Notes: generated by a model from the sequence alone, not told the origin. DNA of 64,000 bases from Streptomyces katrae (GCF_000717655.1 NZ_JNZY01000003.1:186001-250000); one strand, 5' to 3'; shown: positions 17,264-27,139, counted from the first letter of the stretch. Translations and numbers: made by a program.

Positions 17264-18706
17264 TCAGGCCTGTGCGGCCCACCACTCCTTGAGGGCGGTC
17301 ACCGCGGCGTCACGCTCCATGGGGCCGTTCTCCAGCCGCAGGTCCAGCAGGAACGCATACGCCTTGCCGATCACCGGCCCCGGGCCGACACCCAGCACCT
17401 GCATGATCTCGTTGCCGTCCAGGTCGGGCCGGATGGCGTCGAGCTCCTCCTGCTCCTGGAGCTGCGCAATGCGCTCCTCCAGGCCGTCATAGGTGCGGGA
17501 GAGGGCGTTGGCCTTGCGCTTGTTACGGGTGGTGCAGTCCGACCGGGTCAGCTTGTGCAGGCGCTCCAGCAGCGGGCCGGCGTCGCGGACGTAGCGCCGC
17601 ACCGCGGAGTCGGTCCACTCGCCGTCCCCGTAGCCGTGGAAGCGCAGGTGCAGCTCCACGAGCCGGGACACGTCCTTGACCATGTCGTTGGAGTACTTGA
17701 GCGCGGTCATGCGCTTCTTGGTCATCTTCGCGCCCACCACCTCATGGTGGTGGAAGGAGACCCGGCCGTCGCTCTCGAACCGGCGGGTACGCGGCTTGCC
17801 GATGTCGTGGAGCAGGGCAGCCAGCCGCAGCACCAGGTCCGGGCCGTCCTGCTCGAGAGCCATCGCCTGCTCCAGCACGATCAGCGAGTGGTCGTAGACG
17901 TCCTTGTGGCGGTGGTGCTCGTCACTCTCCAGCCGCAGGGCGGGAAGCTCGGGCAGCACGTGGTCGGCCAGCCCGGTGTCCACGAGCAGGCCCAGGCCCT
18001 TGCGGGGGTGCGCGGACAGCAGCAGCTTGTTCAGCTCACCCTGCACCCGCTCCGCCGAGACGATCTCGATCCGGTCGGACATCGCCTGCATCGCCGCGAC
18101 GACCTCCGGGGCGACCTCGAAGTCGAGCTGGGCGGCGAAGCGCGCCGCACGCAGCATCCGCAGCGGGTCGTCGGAGAAGGAGTCCTCCGGGGTGCCGGGA
18201 GTGCGCAGGACGCCCGCCCGGAGGTCCTCAAGACCGCCGTGCGGATCCACGAACTCCTTCTCCGGCAGTGCGACCGCCATCGCGTTCACGGTGAAGTCGC
18301 GACGGACCAGGTCCTCCTCGATCGAGTCGCCGTAGGAGACCTCCGGCTTGCGAGAGGTGCGGTCGTACGACTCCGAGCGGTACGTGGTCACCTCGATCTG
18401 GAAGCCGTCCTTCTGGGCCCCGACGGTGCCGAAGGCAATGCCGACGTCCCATACCGAGTCGGCCCACGGGCGGATGATCCTCAGAACGTCCCCCGGGAGG
18501 GCGTCCGTGGTGAAGTCGAGGTCGTTGCCGAGACGCCCGAGCAGCGCATCGCGTACGGACCCGCCGACCAGGGCGAGGCGGAAGCCCGCCTCGTGGAACC
18601 GGCGGCCGAGCTCGTCGGCGACAGGGGCGACCCGCAGCAGTTCACTGACCGCGCGGTGCTGCACCTGACTCAGGGCACTGGGATTGTCTTCGTTGGCGTT
18701 CGGCAC
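17264..18706 (-). CDS. cca: CCA tRNA nucleotidyltransferase
   Basis: A 480-residue class II nucleotidyltransferase that adds or repairs the CCA 3' end of tRNAs. Visible are LVGGSVRDALLG (GGxVRD), the catalytic DLDFTTD (DxD), the RRDFTVNAM motif, and a C-terminal HD domain with LLHDIGKPRTR. The GTG at 18706 (VPNANEDNPSALSQ) is chosen by family N-terminus; no clear Shine-Dalgarno is present and the start is less certain than the identity. Both tRNA genes in this window lack an encoded CCA, so they depend on this enzyme. It is divergent from the DUF6049 gene. Confidence 0.93.
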   Translation of the reverse strand: MPNANEDNPSALSQVQHRAVSELLRVAPVADELGRRFHEAGFRLALVGGSVRDALLGRLGNDLDFTTDALPGDVLRIIRPWADSVWDVGIAFGTVGAQKDGFQIEVTTYRSESYDRTSRKPEVSYGDSIEEDLVRRDFTVNAMAVALPEKEFVDPHGGLEDLRAGVLRTPGTPEDSFSDDPLRMLRAARFAAQLDFEVAPEVVAAMQAMSDRIEIVSAERVQGELNKLLLSAHPRKGLGLLVDTGLADHVLPELPALRLESDEHHRHKDVYDHSLIVLEQAMALEQDGPDLVLRLAALLHDIGKPRTRRFESDGRVSFHHHEVVGAKMTKKRMTALKYSNDMVKDVSRLVELHLRFHGYGDGEWTDSAVRRYVRDAGPLLERLHKLTRSDCTTRNKRKANALSRTYDGLEERIAQLQEQEELDAIRPDLDGNEIMQVLGVGPGPVIGKAYAFLLDLRLENGPMERDAAVTALKEWWAAQA

Positions 18707-18890
18707 AACAGAAAAGGGTACGTGCCCGGCCCGGCGAGGGCTTCCCTGTTTGCGGCCACCCCGGCCTGCGGTGCCGCCGGGCCGGCCACGATCATGTGGA
18801 GCAAGGCGCGGCACTCGCGCACAGCGGGTCTCGTTACCATGCGTGGACGCACAGACGACGACCACTGACACTTCGAGGGACGGGCAGCGC

Positions 18891-21158
18891 GTGGCCGAGG
18901 CGGCAGACATCCAGGGGGCACCCCCCGCACCTGCCCGGCGCCGCTGGCTGCGGCGCGCAATCGTGCTGCTGGCCGGGACTCCCGTGCTCGCCGCTCTGGT
19001 CTACTCGCCCGCCCCTCAGGCCGCCCAGGCCGCCGACGCGGGTGCCGTCGACGTGCAGCTGACCGAGATGGCCCCCACGGCCCCGGTCAAGGGCGACACC
19101 CTCACGATCTCCGGCAGCGTGGTCAACAACGGCCGCGAGACGATCACCGGCGCGCACGTGGGCCTGCGGGTCGGGCCCGTGCTGGGCGACCGGGCCTCCA
19201 TCGACGAGGCGGCGGAACGCGCCGGCTTCCGGGCCGGCACGGATCCCGGCGAGATCGACCAGGCCTACGCCGTGAAGATCGCCTCGCTGCCGTCGAAGGT
19301 CAAGCAGGACTTCACCCTCACGATCCCGGTGAACAAGCTGGAGCTGGACAAGGACGGCGTCTACCAGCTCGGCGTCTCGCTGTCCGGGGAGACCGAGAGC
19401 CGCCCGTACGAGCAGGTCCTCGGCATCAAGCGGACCTTCCTGCCCTGGCAGCCGGAGGCGGCCTCCAAGCGCTCCCAGCTCACTTACCTGTGGCCGCTGA
19501 TCTCCACCACCCACGTGACGGCGGAGACCGGCTCGGACGAGCTCCAGACCCCCGTCTTCCTCGACGACTCGCTCGCCGAGGACCTCAAGTCCGGCGGCCG
19601 CCTCCAGCAGATGGTCGCCCTCGGCAAGGACCTGCCCGTCACCTGGGTCATCGACCCCGACCTGCTCTACACGGTCGACGCCATGACCAAGGGATACCGG
19701 TTCCGCACGCCGGACGGGCGGGTCGTCCAGGGCAAGAACAAGGCCGTCGCCGAGCAGTGGCTGAGCTCCCTGGAAGCCGCGGTCCAGGGCAAGAAGATCG
19801 TGGCGCTGCCGTTCGCCGACCCGGACATCGCCTCCCTCGCCCACCAGGGCAAGGACGTCTCGGGCACCCTGGGCCAGCTGCGGCCGGCCACCGACAAGGC
19901 GAAGCAGGCCGTGGAGACGGTGCTGCACGTCTCCCCGTCCACCGACTTCTCCTGGCCCCTGGACGGCGCCATCGACCCGTCGATCGTCAACGTGGCCACC
20001 TCGGCGGGCGCCCACAACGTCCTCACGCGCAGCGACAGCCTCCAGGAGACCGGCGCCCTGGGCTACACCCCGTCGGCCGCCCGTCCCATCGGAGCGGGAA
20101 CCACCGCCGTCGTCGCCGATGCCGATCTCTCCACCGCCTTCGACGGCGACATGCTGGGCGCCGGGAACGCCACCCTGGCCGTGCAGCGCTTCCTCGCCCA
20201 GAGCCTCGCCCTGAACCTGCAGAAGACCGACAGCCAGCGCAGCTTCGTCGTCACCCCGCAGCGGATGCCCTCCTCCAGCCAGGTGCAGACGATGGCAGCC
20301 GCGCTGCGGGGGCTGCAGGCGGGCCGCTGGACCCAGCCGGCCGACCTCGAGGGCGCGGCCGCCGCCAAACCGGACCCTGGCGTCAACACCCAGGTCCCGG
20401 GCGCCGGCCAGTACCCCGATGCGCTGCGCAAGACGGAGCTTCCGGTCTCCGCCTTCGAGAAGATCCGCACGACCCAGAACACCCTGGACCACTTCAAGGT
20501 GATCCTCACCGCGCCCGACCGCGTGGAGATCCCCTTCGGCAACACCACCAACCGCGAGATGTCCACTTCCTGGCGGGGCCACCCCGAGGAGGCCCGGCTC
20601 TACCGGGACCAGGTGCACGAGTACCTGATCGGCCTCACCGAGAAGGTCAAGGTCGTCCCCAAGTCCGACGCCACCCTGTCCGGACACAGCGCGACCATCC
20701 CGGTCAGCGTCCAGAACAGCCTCGTCCAGGACGTCCACAACCTCGTCCTGCGGGTGAAGTCCGCCAACCCGACCCGCCTGGTGTTCGGCGACAGCGGCCA
20801 GGCCGAGCAGGAAGTGACCGTCACGGGCGGACACAGCCAGACGGTCAAGTTCACCGCCAACGCCACCGCGAGCGGCCCCGTGGAGGTCACCGCGCAGCTC
20901 TTCACCACGGACGGCGTGCCCTACGGCAAGCAGCGCACGTTCACCGTGGAGGCCACCGAGATCACTCCCACCGTCATGCTCGTCATCGCAGGCGGCGTCC
21001 TCCTCCTCGTCCTCGCGGGCATCAAGATGTACGCCAGCCGCAAGCGCGTGGCGGCCCGGGCGGCCGCCGAGGAGAGCACGCAGCCGAGTGACGAGACCCC
21101 GGACACCGGACCGCAAAGCACCGGGCCGTCCGGCACGGGTGAGACAGTGGACCGTTGA
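18891..21158 (+). CDS. DUF6049-type membrane-anchored extracytoplasmic protein
   Basis: A 755-residue protein of the uncharacterised family found next to murJ in Streptomyces. A Sec signal (RRRWLRRAIVLLAGTPVLAA, cleavage near AQA-AD) is followed by a large extracytoplasmic region with beta-sandwich-like ends, one C-terminal transmembrane helix (VMLVIAGGVLLLVLAGIKMY) and a charged tail. The GTG at 18891 has GAGGGA 10 nt upstream; a GTG at 18843 is possible. It is the first gene of the DUF6049-murJ-pseudokinase block, suggesting a role around lipid II export. Function unproven. Confidence 0.8.
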   Translation: MAEAADIQGAPPAPARRRWLRRAIVLLAGTPVLAALVYSPAPQAAQAADAGAVDVQLTEMAPTAPVKGDTLTISGSVVNNGRETITGAHVGLRVGPVLGDRASIDEAAERAGFRAGTDPGEIDQAYAVKIASLPSKVKQDFTLTIPVNKLELDKDGVYQLGVSLSGETESRPYEQVLGIKRTFLPWQPEAASKRSQLTYLWPLISTTHVTAETGSDELQTPVFLDDSLAEDLKSGGRLQQMVALGKDLPVTWVIDPDLLYTVDAMTKGYRFRTPDGRVVQGKNKAVAEQWLSSLEAAVQGKKIVALPFADPDIASLAHQGKDVSGTLGQLRPATDKAKQAVETVLHVSPSTDFSWPLDGAIDPSIVNVATSAGAHNVLTRSDSLQETGALGYTPSAARPIGAGTTAVVADADLSTAFDGDMLGAGNATLAVQRFLAQSLALNLQKTDSQRSFVVTPQRMPSSSQVQTMAAALRGLQAGRWTQPADLEGAAAAKPDPGVNTQVPGAGQYPDALRKTELPVSAFEKIRTTQNTLDHFKVILTAPDRVEIPFGNTTNREMSTSWRGHPEEARLYRDQVHEYLIGLTEKVKVVPKSDATLSGHSATIPVSVQNSLVQDVHNLVLRVKSANPTRLVFGDSGQAEQEVTVTGGHSQTVKFTANATASGPVEVTAQLFTTDGVPYGKQRTFTVEATEITPTVMLVIAGGVLLLVLAGIKMYASRKRVAARAAAEESTQPSDETPDTGPQSTGPSGTGETVDR

Positions 21159-21204
21159 GCGATGCCGTGGCCGGTCGGCCTGGGGACGATGAGGTGGGGT
21201 TTCG

Positions 21205-23379
21205 ATGAACGCGCCGTACGACGGTGACCGCGCGCAGGGCACTGGTGGGCCCGCGCCCTCCCAGGGCACTGCCCCGGGCGCCCCCGTGCCCGGGCAGGTT
21301 CCCGTGCCTGCGCCCGCGCCGGACCGCGACCCGTATGTCCAGGACGCCTACGAGCACGACCCCTACCGGTCACAGGACCTGTCGGCCCAGGATCCCGTCG
21401 CCGAGGTCCTGTACGACCGGGCCTCTCACCCTCCGCCGCCGCCCGGCACCTACCAGGAGCCCGGCCCGCTCTACGCGGCGCCGCAGACCCCTCTGCACGC
21501 CCCCGACCCGCACGTCTGGGCGCAGACCCCGCCGCCCGAGCCGGACGGGCCCTCCCGGCACCTGCCCTACGGCGACCACGCCACGACCACCCAGTTCGTC
21601 GGAGTGGACTCCCTGGTCACCAAGGCCGCGGACGAGCAGCCCGAGCCCGACGCCTTCGCGCACCTCTACCGGGACCAGCAAGGGACTCCCGGCCCCCCTG
21701 CCGAGGACGCCCCCGTCGCCGTCCCGGCACCGAGCAAGCCCGCCGGCCGCGCCTCCAGCCTGCTCAAGTCCAGCGCCCTCATGGCCGCCGGCACGATCGT
21801 CTCCCGCATCACCGGCTTCCTGCGGACCCTCGTCATCGCCGGTGCCATCGGCGTCGGCACGTTCAACGACACGTACCAGATCGCCAACACCCTGCCGACG
21901 ATGATCTACGTGCTGGTCGGCGGCGGCGCCCTCAACGCCGTCTTCATCCCCCAGCTGGTGCGGGCCATGAAGCAGGACGACGACGGGGGCGAGGCGTACG
22001 CCAACCGCCTCCTGACCCTCGTCGTGGTGCTGCTGGCCGCCATCACCACCATCTGTGTCCTCGCCGCACCGGTGTTCATCACGATGATGTCGCCGAAGCT
22101 CGCCTCCGACCCCCAGCAGATGGACGTCGCGGTCGCCTTCGCCCGCTACTGCCTGCCGACCATGTTCTTCATGGGCGTGCACGTGGTCCTCGGTCAGATC
22201 CTCAATGCACGCGGCCGGTTCGGCGCGATGATGTGGACCCCCGTCCTCAACAACATCGTCGTCATCGCCACCTTCGGGGCCTTCATCTGGGCCTTCGGCG
22301 GTTTCACCACCTCCGGAGTCAGTGCCACCACCGTCACTGCCGACGGCGTCCGCCTGCTCGGCCTCGGCACCCTCCTGGGCCTCACCGTCCAAGCGCTCGC
22401 GATGCTGCCCTACCTGCGCGATGCCGGCTTCAAGCCGCGCCTGCGGTTCGACTGGCGGGGCCACGGCCTCGGCAAGGCCGCCCGCCTGGCCAAGTGGACG
22501 TTCTTCTTCGTCCTCGCCAACCAGATCGGCCTCGTCGTCGTGACCCAGCTCGCGACCTGGGCCGGATCCGTCGCCGAGAAGCAGGGCCACCCGGGCACCG
22601 GCATCACGGCCTACAACTACGCGCTGCTGCTGTGGCAGATGCCGCAGGCCATCATCACCGTCTCCGTCATGACGGCCGTCCTGCCCCGCATTTCCCGCTC
22701 CGCCCACGACGGGGACGCCGCCGCCGTCCGCGACGACATCTCGTACGGGCTGCGCACCTCGGCCGTCGCGATCGTGCCGTGCGCCTTCGCGTTCCTCGCC
22801 CTCGGCGTCCCCATGGCCACGCTGCTGTACGCCGGTTCCGGCTCCGGCGCCCAGAACATCGGCTACGTCCTGATGGCCTTCGGCCTCGGGCTCATCCCGT
22901 ACTCCGTCCAGTACGTCGTCCTGCGCGGGTTCTACGCCTACGAGGACACCCGGACCCCCTTCTACAACACGGTCATCGTCGCCACCGTCAACGCGGCCGT
23001 CTCCACCGCCGCGTTCTTCGTGCTCCCCGCACGCTGGGCGGTCGTCGGCATGGCGGCCGCCTACGGCCTCGGCTACACCGTCGGCGTCGGCGTCGCCTGG
23101 CGTCGGCTGCGCAACCGGCTGGGCGGCGACCTCGACGGCGCCCATGTGATGCGGACCTACGCGCGCCTCACCGGTGCCTGCGTCCCCGCGGCCGCGGTGG
23201 CCGGTGCAGCCGCCTACGCTGTCACCCAGTGGCTCGGCAGCGGAGTCACCGGTTCCTTCGCCGCGTTGGCCGCCGGCGGTGTCGCGCTGGCCGTCGTCTT
23301 CCTCGTGGCTGCCAAGAGGATGCGCATCGAAGAGCTCAACGCCATGGTCGGAATGGTTCGCGGACGCATGGGGCGCTGA
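21205..23379 (+). CDS. murJ: Lipid II flippase MurJ (MviN family)
   Basis: A 724-residue protein: a ~185-residue Pro/Asp-rich cytoplasmic N-terminal extension, then a MOP-superfamily core with about 14 transmembrane helices starting at LLKSSALMAAGTIVSRITGF. MurJ moves lipid II across the membrane for peptidoglycan synthesis. GAGGTGGGG precedes the ATG. The mycobacterial orthologue carries a fused pseudokinase domain; here that domain is in the next gene. The extension has many prolines and may bind cytoskeletal or regulatory partners (inference). Confidence 0.94.
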   Translation: MNAPYDGDRAQGTGGPAPSQGTAPGAPVPGQVPVPAPAPDRDPYVQDAYEHDPYRSQDLSAQDPVAEVLYDRASHPPPPPGTYQEPGPLYAAPQTPLHAPDPHVWAQTPPPEPDGPSRHLPYGDHATTTQFVGVDSLVTKAADEQPEPDAFAHLYRDQQGTPGPPAEDAPVAVPAPSKPAGRASSLLKSSALMAAGTIVSRITGFLRTLVIAGAIGVGTFNDTYQIANTLPTMIYVLVGGGALNAVFIPQLVRAMKQDDDGGEAYANRLLTLVVVLLAAITTICVLAAPVFITMMSPKLASDPQQMDVAVAFARYCLPTMFFMGVHVVLGQILNARGRFGAMMWTPVLNNIVVIATFGAFIWAFGGFTTSGVSATTVTADGVRLLGLGTLLGLTVQALAMLPYLRDAGFKPRLRFDWRGHGLGKAARLAKWTFFFVLANQIGLVVVTQLATWAGSVAEKQGHPGTGITAYNYALLLWQMPQAIITVSVMTAVLPRISRSAHDGDAAAVRDDISYGLRTSAVAIVPCAFAFLALGVPMATLLYAGSGSGAQNIGYVLMAFGLGLIPYSVQYVVLRGFYAYEDTRTPFYNTVIVATVNAAVSTAAFFVLPARWAVVGMAAAYGLGYTVGVGVAWRRLRNRLGGDLDGAHVMRTYARLTGACVPAAAVAGAAAYAVTQWLGSGVTGSFAALAAGGVALAVVFLVAAKRMRIEELNAMVGMVRGRMGR

Positions 23380-23496
23380 TGCGCACAACCGTCGGACCCC
23401 TTCGCGTGTCGTGCATAGCGCGGGACTGTGGGCACAATTGGCATGGCTTCGCAGACTGGCCGACAGCGCGTAACGGATGGGGAGGCAGGAACGACG

Positions 23497-25224
23497 GTGG
23501 CGGAACGTAGCACGGCTGCCGTCGACGTGGCCGACAACGGCGGCGACGAGCCGCCGGCCGCAGATGCGGCAAAGGTCACGGCCGACGGGGTGGACACCCA
23601 GAACGGACGAGCCGCGGACGGACCCATGCCAGAAAAGGACGGCGAACGCAGAAAAGCGGCCCCTGCTGCCGCCCCCGAACTGCACAGCGGCCACAAGCTC
23701 GCGAGGCGCTACCGTCTCGAAGAGTGCGTCACCCGTCTGGACGGATTCAGCAGCTGGCGCGCGATGGACGAGAAGTTGCGCCGGGCCGTGGGCGTCCATC
23801 TGCTGCCTGCCGACCACCCTCGGGCCCGCGCCGTCCTGGCCGCCGCCCGCTCCTCCGCGCTGCTCGGCGACCCGCGGTTCGTCCACGTCCTCGACGCCGT
23901 GGAAGAGAACGACCTCGTCTACGTCGTCCACGAGTGGCTGCCCGACGCCACCGAGCTGACCGCACTCCTCGCCGCGGGCCCCCTGGAGCCCCACGAGGCC
24001 TACCAGCTCGTGACCCAGGTCTCCCAGGCCATGGCCGCCGCGCACCGCGAGGGCCTCGCCCACCTGCGCCTCACGCCGAGCGCGATACTGCGCACCTCCA
24101 CCGGCCAGTACCGGATCCGCGGGCTCGCCGTGAACGCCGCGCTGCGCGGCATCACCAGCGACACCCCGCAGCGCGCGGACACCGAGGCCATCGGCGCACT
24201 GCTGTACGCCGCCCTGACCCAGCGCTGGCCGTACGAGGTCGACGCCTACGGTCTCACCGGCCTGCCCAAGGGCGTCGGGCTGATCGCCCCCGACCAGGTC
24301 CGCGCCGGGGTGCACCGGGGGCTGGGGGAGCTCGCCATGCGTGCCCTCGCCAATGACGGGGCCACCGCTTCCCGTCAGGAGCCCGCCTGCACCACCCCGG
24401 AGGAACTGGCCAAGGCCGTCGCAGCGATGCCCCGCATCAAGCCGCCGGAGCCCGCTTTCACCGCGCCTCCCGAGTACCAGCACACCACCTACCAGCAGGG
24501 CAGCTACGGCCGGCCTCCGACGCACCCCGGCGGGCGCGTGCCCCAGCCCGTCGCCGTCCCGCCGGCCCCGCTGCAGAGCCGCACCGGCCGGGTTCTGAAG
24601 TGGGGTGTCGCCGCCCTGCTGATCGCCGCCCTCGGCCTGGGCAGCTGGCAGCTCGCCGACACGCTCCTGGACCGCGGCAAGGGCGACAACGGCGGTACCA
24701 GCAACTCTCAGTCCACGAAGACGAACGAGGACGAGAAGAAGCCCAAGGAGAGCAAACCGCTGCACATCGGCAGCGCCGCCACCTTCGGCAAGGACCCGAT
24801 CAAACCCGAGGACGCCGGCAAGGCCGTCGACGGCAACCCCGACACCGCATGGATCACCAAGATCTTCTACGGCTACGGCGGAAAGTTCGGCAACCTGGAC
24901 AGCTACGACGACGGCAGTGGCATCGTCGTCGACCTCGGAAGCGTCCAGGAGGTGACGGGCATCGAGGCGGACATGTACGCCGCGGGACACAAGGTCGAGG
25001 TCCGCGCCGCCGCCCCCGAGGCCTCCTCGCCGCACGGCATCTCCGACTTCCCCCAGGAGCTCGTCAAACTGGGCAATACGGGGAAGAAGTTGCAGGCCAC
25101 CGTGGACACCCCGATTAAGACCCGCTTCGTGCTCGTCCACATCACCACACTGCCGTCCGACGGCAGTGGCGACGGCTACCGCGGCGGAATCGGCGAGATC
25201 AAAGTGCTCGGCCCGGCAGGCTGA
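23497..25224 (+). CDS. Membrane pseudokinase with extracytoplasmic discoidin-like domain
   Basis: A 575-residue protein. Residues ~55-300 follow a Ser/Thr kinase fold (RRYRLEECVTRLDGFSSWRA start) but lack the glycine loop, the HRD motif (AHLRLTPSAIL instead) and DFG, so it should be catalytically dead. A Pro-rich linker, one transmembrane helix (WGVAALLIAALGLGSWQL) and a galactose-binding-like domain with GNPDTAWIT and VDLGSVQEVTGI follow. In M. tuberculosis the equivalent parts are fused to MviN and bind FhaA when phosphorylated. The GTG 23497 has GGAGG 11 nt upstream. Probably regulates MurJ. Confidence 0.85.
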   Translation: MAERSTAAVDVADNGGDEPPAADAAKVTADGVDTQNGRAADGPMPEKDGERRKAAPAAAPELHSGHKLARRYRLEECVTRLDGFSSWRAMDEKLRRAVGVHLLPADHPRARAVLAAARSSALLGDPRFVHVLDAVEENDLVYVVHEWLPDATELTALLAAGPLEPHEAYQLVTQVSQAMAAAHREGLAHLRLTPSAILRTSTGQYRIRGLAVNAALRGITSDTPQRADTEAIGALLYAALTQRWPYEVDAYGLTGLPKGVGLIAPDQVRAGVHRGLGELAMRALANDGATASRQEPACTTPEELAKAVAAMPRIKPPEPAFTAPPEYQHTTYQQGSYGRPPTHPGGRVPQPVAVPPAPLQSRTGRVLKWGVAALLIAALGLGSWQLADTLLDRGKGDNGGTSNSQSTKTNEDEKKPKESKPLHIGSAATFGKDPIKPEDAGKAVDGNPDTAWITKIFYGYGGKFGNLDSYDDGSGIVVDLGSVQEVTGIEADMYAAGHKVEVRAAAPEASSPHGISDFPQELVKLGNTGKKLQATVDTPIKTRFVLVHITTLPSDGSGDGYRGGIGEIKVLGPAG

Positions 25225-25368
25225 GCCCACCGCACGGCGAGGGAGCCATGGTGCGGCCGGGGAGTCCTGTCCTCCCCCCGGCGGACCGTGGCTCCCGGCG
25301 TGTGAACCGGCCCCTCGTGCGCGGCTCGCACAGGCTCTACGCTCCATCCCGGGAAGAAGCGAGGTGTG

Positions 25369-26070
25369 ATGCACTCTGCAACGGGAGACGACCGGAGCGA
25401 CCAGGAACTGCTGGCGCTGCATGGCGCCGGTGATCCCGACGCGTTCGGGGAGCTCGTGCGGCGGCACCGCGACCGGCTGTGGGCGGTGGCCCTGCGCACG
25501 CTGGGCGACCGCGAGGAGGCCGCCGACGCCGTGCAGGACGCCCTCGTCTCCGCCTACCGGGCCGCCCACACCTTCCGCGGGGAATCGGCCGTCACGACCT
25601 GGCTGCACCGCATCACCGTCAACGCCTGCCTCGACCGGGCCCGCAAGACCGCCTCCCGCAAGACCGCACCCCTCGACGACACAGAGCGCCTGGAGCGCCT
25701 CCTGGAGCCCCACGAGTCCGCCGAGGCCCCCGCGGAGCGCCAGGAGCTCCACCGGCAGCTGCTGGCCGCCCTCGGCACGCTACCGGCCGAGCAGCGGGCC
25801 GTCCTCGTCCTCGTCGACATGCAGGGATACCCCGTCGCCGAGGCCGCACGTATCCTCGACGTCCCCGCCGGCACCGTGAAGAGCCGCTGCGCGCGCGGCA
25901 GGGCGAAACTCCTCCCGATGCTCACTCATCTGCGCTCGAATGCCGGGGATAACACCGCCGCGCAGCGGGGAAGGAACCGGACGCCGGGGACGCCCGTCCC
26001 ACCAGCGGCAGACCCCAGTCAGCCAGCCCCAGACGCAGACACGGTGAAGGGCGGAGGTGGACGAACGTGA
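25369..26070 (+). CDS. sigM: ECF RNA polymerase sigma factor (SigM-like)
   Basis: A 233-residue group IV sigma factor. Region 2 (DPDAFGELVRRHRDRLWAVA...) and region 4 (LPAEQRAVLVLVDMQGYPVA...GTVKSRCARGRAKL) are clear, with a ~45-residue Pro-rich tail. Its place between the MurJ block and trxBA matches the mycobacterial sigM locus; the symbol rests on that, and S. coelicolor uses sigM for a different gene. GTG 25366 directly precedes the ATG 25369 and is an alternative start; GGGAAGAAG lies upstream. The stop overlaps the start of the anti-sigma gene. Confidence 0.92.
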   Translation: MHSATGDDRSDQELLALHGAGDPDAFGELVRRHRDRLWAVALRTLGDREEAADAVQDALVSAYRAAHTFRGESAVTTWLHRITVNACLDRARKTASRKTAPLDDTERLERLLEPHESAEAPAERQELHRQLLAALGTLPAEQRAVLVLVDMQGYPVAEAARILDVPAGTVKSRCARGRAKLLPMLTHLRSNAGDNTAAQRGRNRTPGTPVPPAADPSQPAPDADTVKGGGGRT

Positions 26071-27014
26071 CTCCCACAACCGGCACGATCCGGCACCCTG
26101 ACGTCTCGGAGATCTCCGACCTGACCGAAGGGCTCCTGTCCCCGGTCCGGACCGCCGAGGTACGCAGCCATCTGGGCGACTGCCCGCTGTGCGCCGACGT
26201 CCACGCCTCCCTGGAGGAGATCCGGGCGCTCCTCGGCACCCTGCCGGGGCCCCCTCGCATGCCCTCCGACATCGCCGGGCGTATCGACGCGGCCCTCGCC
26301 GCCGAGGCCCTCCTCGACTCCACCACGCCCAGGGCGGGGGCTGCCCAGGCCTCCGAGCCCGGCACGCCACGCGATGTTTCACGTGAAACATCGCCTGCCG
26401 CACCCGCCGGTCCGGGTACTCGGCGGCCCGCCGGTCACCCGGCCGGAGCAACCGGCCCGGGACGCCGCCGCGCCCGCCGCCGCATCGCCGTCATCGCGGG
26501 CCTCGCCGGAGCGGCCGCCTGCGCCCTCGGCATCTTCCTTGCGGGCAACCTGCTCGGAACCGGCTCTCCGGACACCGCCGCCCGCAAATCCGGCACGAGC
26601 ACGGCTGCCGAGGCCCCCACGGACGGTACGTACACCGCGCAGGGCCTCCAGGGCAGCGTCCGCAGGCTCCTGGTCCCCGGGCAGGGCGCCAAGACCTCGC
26701 CGCAGGGAGAACAGCCGAACAACACGTACGGGTTGGAGAACACCACTCCCTCACCTGGACCGGTCCCCGGTGACCGCAACCGCACGGAACCCGCCCCGGT
26801 CCCGCCCTGTGTCCAGGGCGCCACCGGTCGCCCCGACACCCCGCTCGCCGCCGAACGGGGCAGCTACGAGGGCACGGAGGTCTACCTCCTCGTACTGCCG
26901 CACCCCGGCGACTCTGCCCGTGTGGACGCCTACCTCGTGGGTACCGAGTGCACGAACACCCCGTCGGACGGCCCCAGCAAACCATTGCTGACCAGGACAT
27001 ACCCCCGGAGCTGA
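26067..27014 (+). CDS. Membrane anti-sigma factor with ZAS motif
   Basis: A 315-residue protein overlapping the sigma gene by 4 bp (GTGA), typical of cotranslated sigma/anti-sigma pairs. The N-terminus has the zinc-binding anti-sigma pattern HxxxCxxC as H35...C39xxC42. A Pro/Arg-rich linker, one transmembrane helix (IAVIAGLAGAAACALGIFLA) and an extracytoplasmic domain of ~150 residues follow. It should hold the sigma factor at the membrane until an envelope or redox signal. The linker contains DVSRETS encoded by an in-frame parS site. Confidence 0.88.
   Translation: MTPTTGTIRHPDVSEISDLTEGLLSPVRTAEVRSHLGDCPLCADVHASLEEIRALLGTLPGPPRMPSDIAGRIDAALAAEALLDSTTPRAGAAQASEPGTPRDVSRETSPAAPAGPGTRRPAGHPAGATGPGRRRARRRIAVIAGLAGAAACALGIFLAGNLLGTGSPDTAARKSGTSTAAEAPTDGTYTAQGLQGSVRRLLVPGQGAKTSPQGEQPNNTYGLENTTPSPGPVPGDRNRTEPAPVPPCVQGATGRPDTPLAAERGSYEGTEVYLLVLPHPGDSARVDAYLVGTECTNTPSDGPSKPLLTRTYPRS
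26376..26389. other. parS site (perfect, inside the anti-sigma gene)
   Basis: The core sits in a 22-bp perfect palindrome (26372-26393), read in frame as DVSRETS in the flexible linker before the transmembrane helix. Confidence 0.92.
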
Positions 27015-27043
27015 CACCTTCGGGACCGCGAGGGAGCGGGCCG

Positions 27044-27069
27044 GGAATGCAAGCGCCGTAGGATCCGTT
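27044..27069 (+). promoter_or_regulatory. SigR-type promoter of trxBA
   Basis: GGAAT (27044-27048), exactly 18 bp, then GTT (27067-27069). This is the disulfide-stress SigR consensus (GGAAT-N18-GTT) known for trxBA in S. coelicolor. Transcription would start near 27076, about 64 nt before the trxB GTG. Confidence 0.85.
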
Positions 27070-27139
27070 GGGTGGGGTGAGAGTCCACACCGGCCCCCCG
27101 GCAAGCAGTGCGCAGTCCACAGAGACGAGGAAAAAACCC

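Noticed and set aside
21370..25752. Very long - strand open frame (about 1460 codons) opposite murJ and the pseudokinase
   Set aside because: It is the antisense shadow of well-recognised + strand genes in a high-GC genome; the translation is low-complexity Gly/Arg/Val with no domain.
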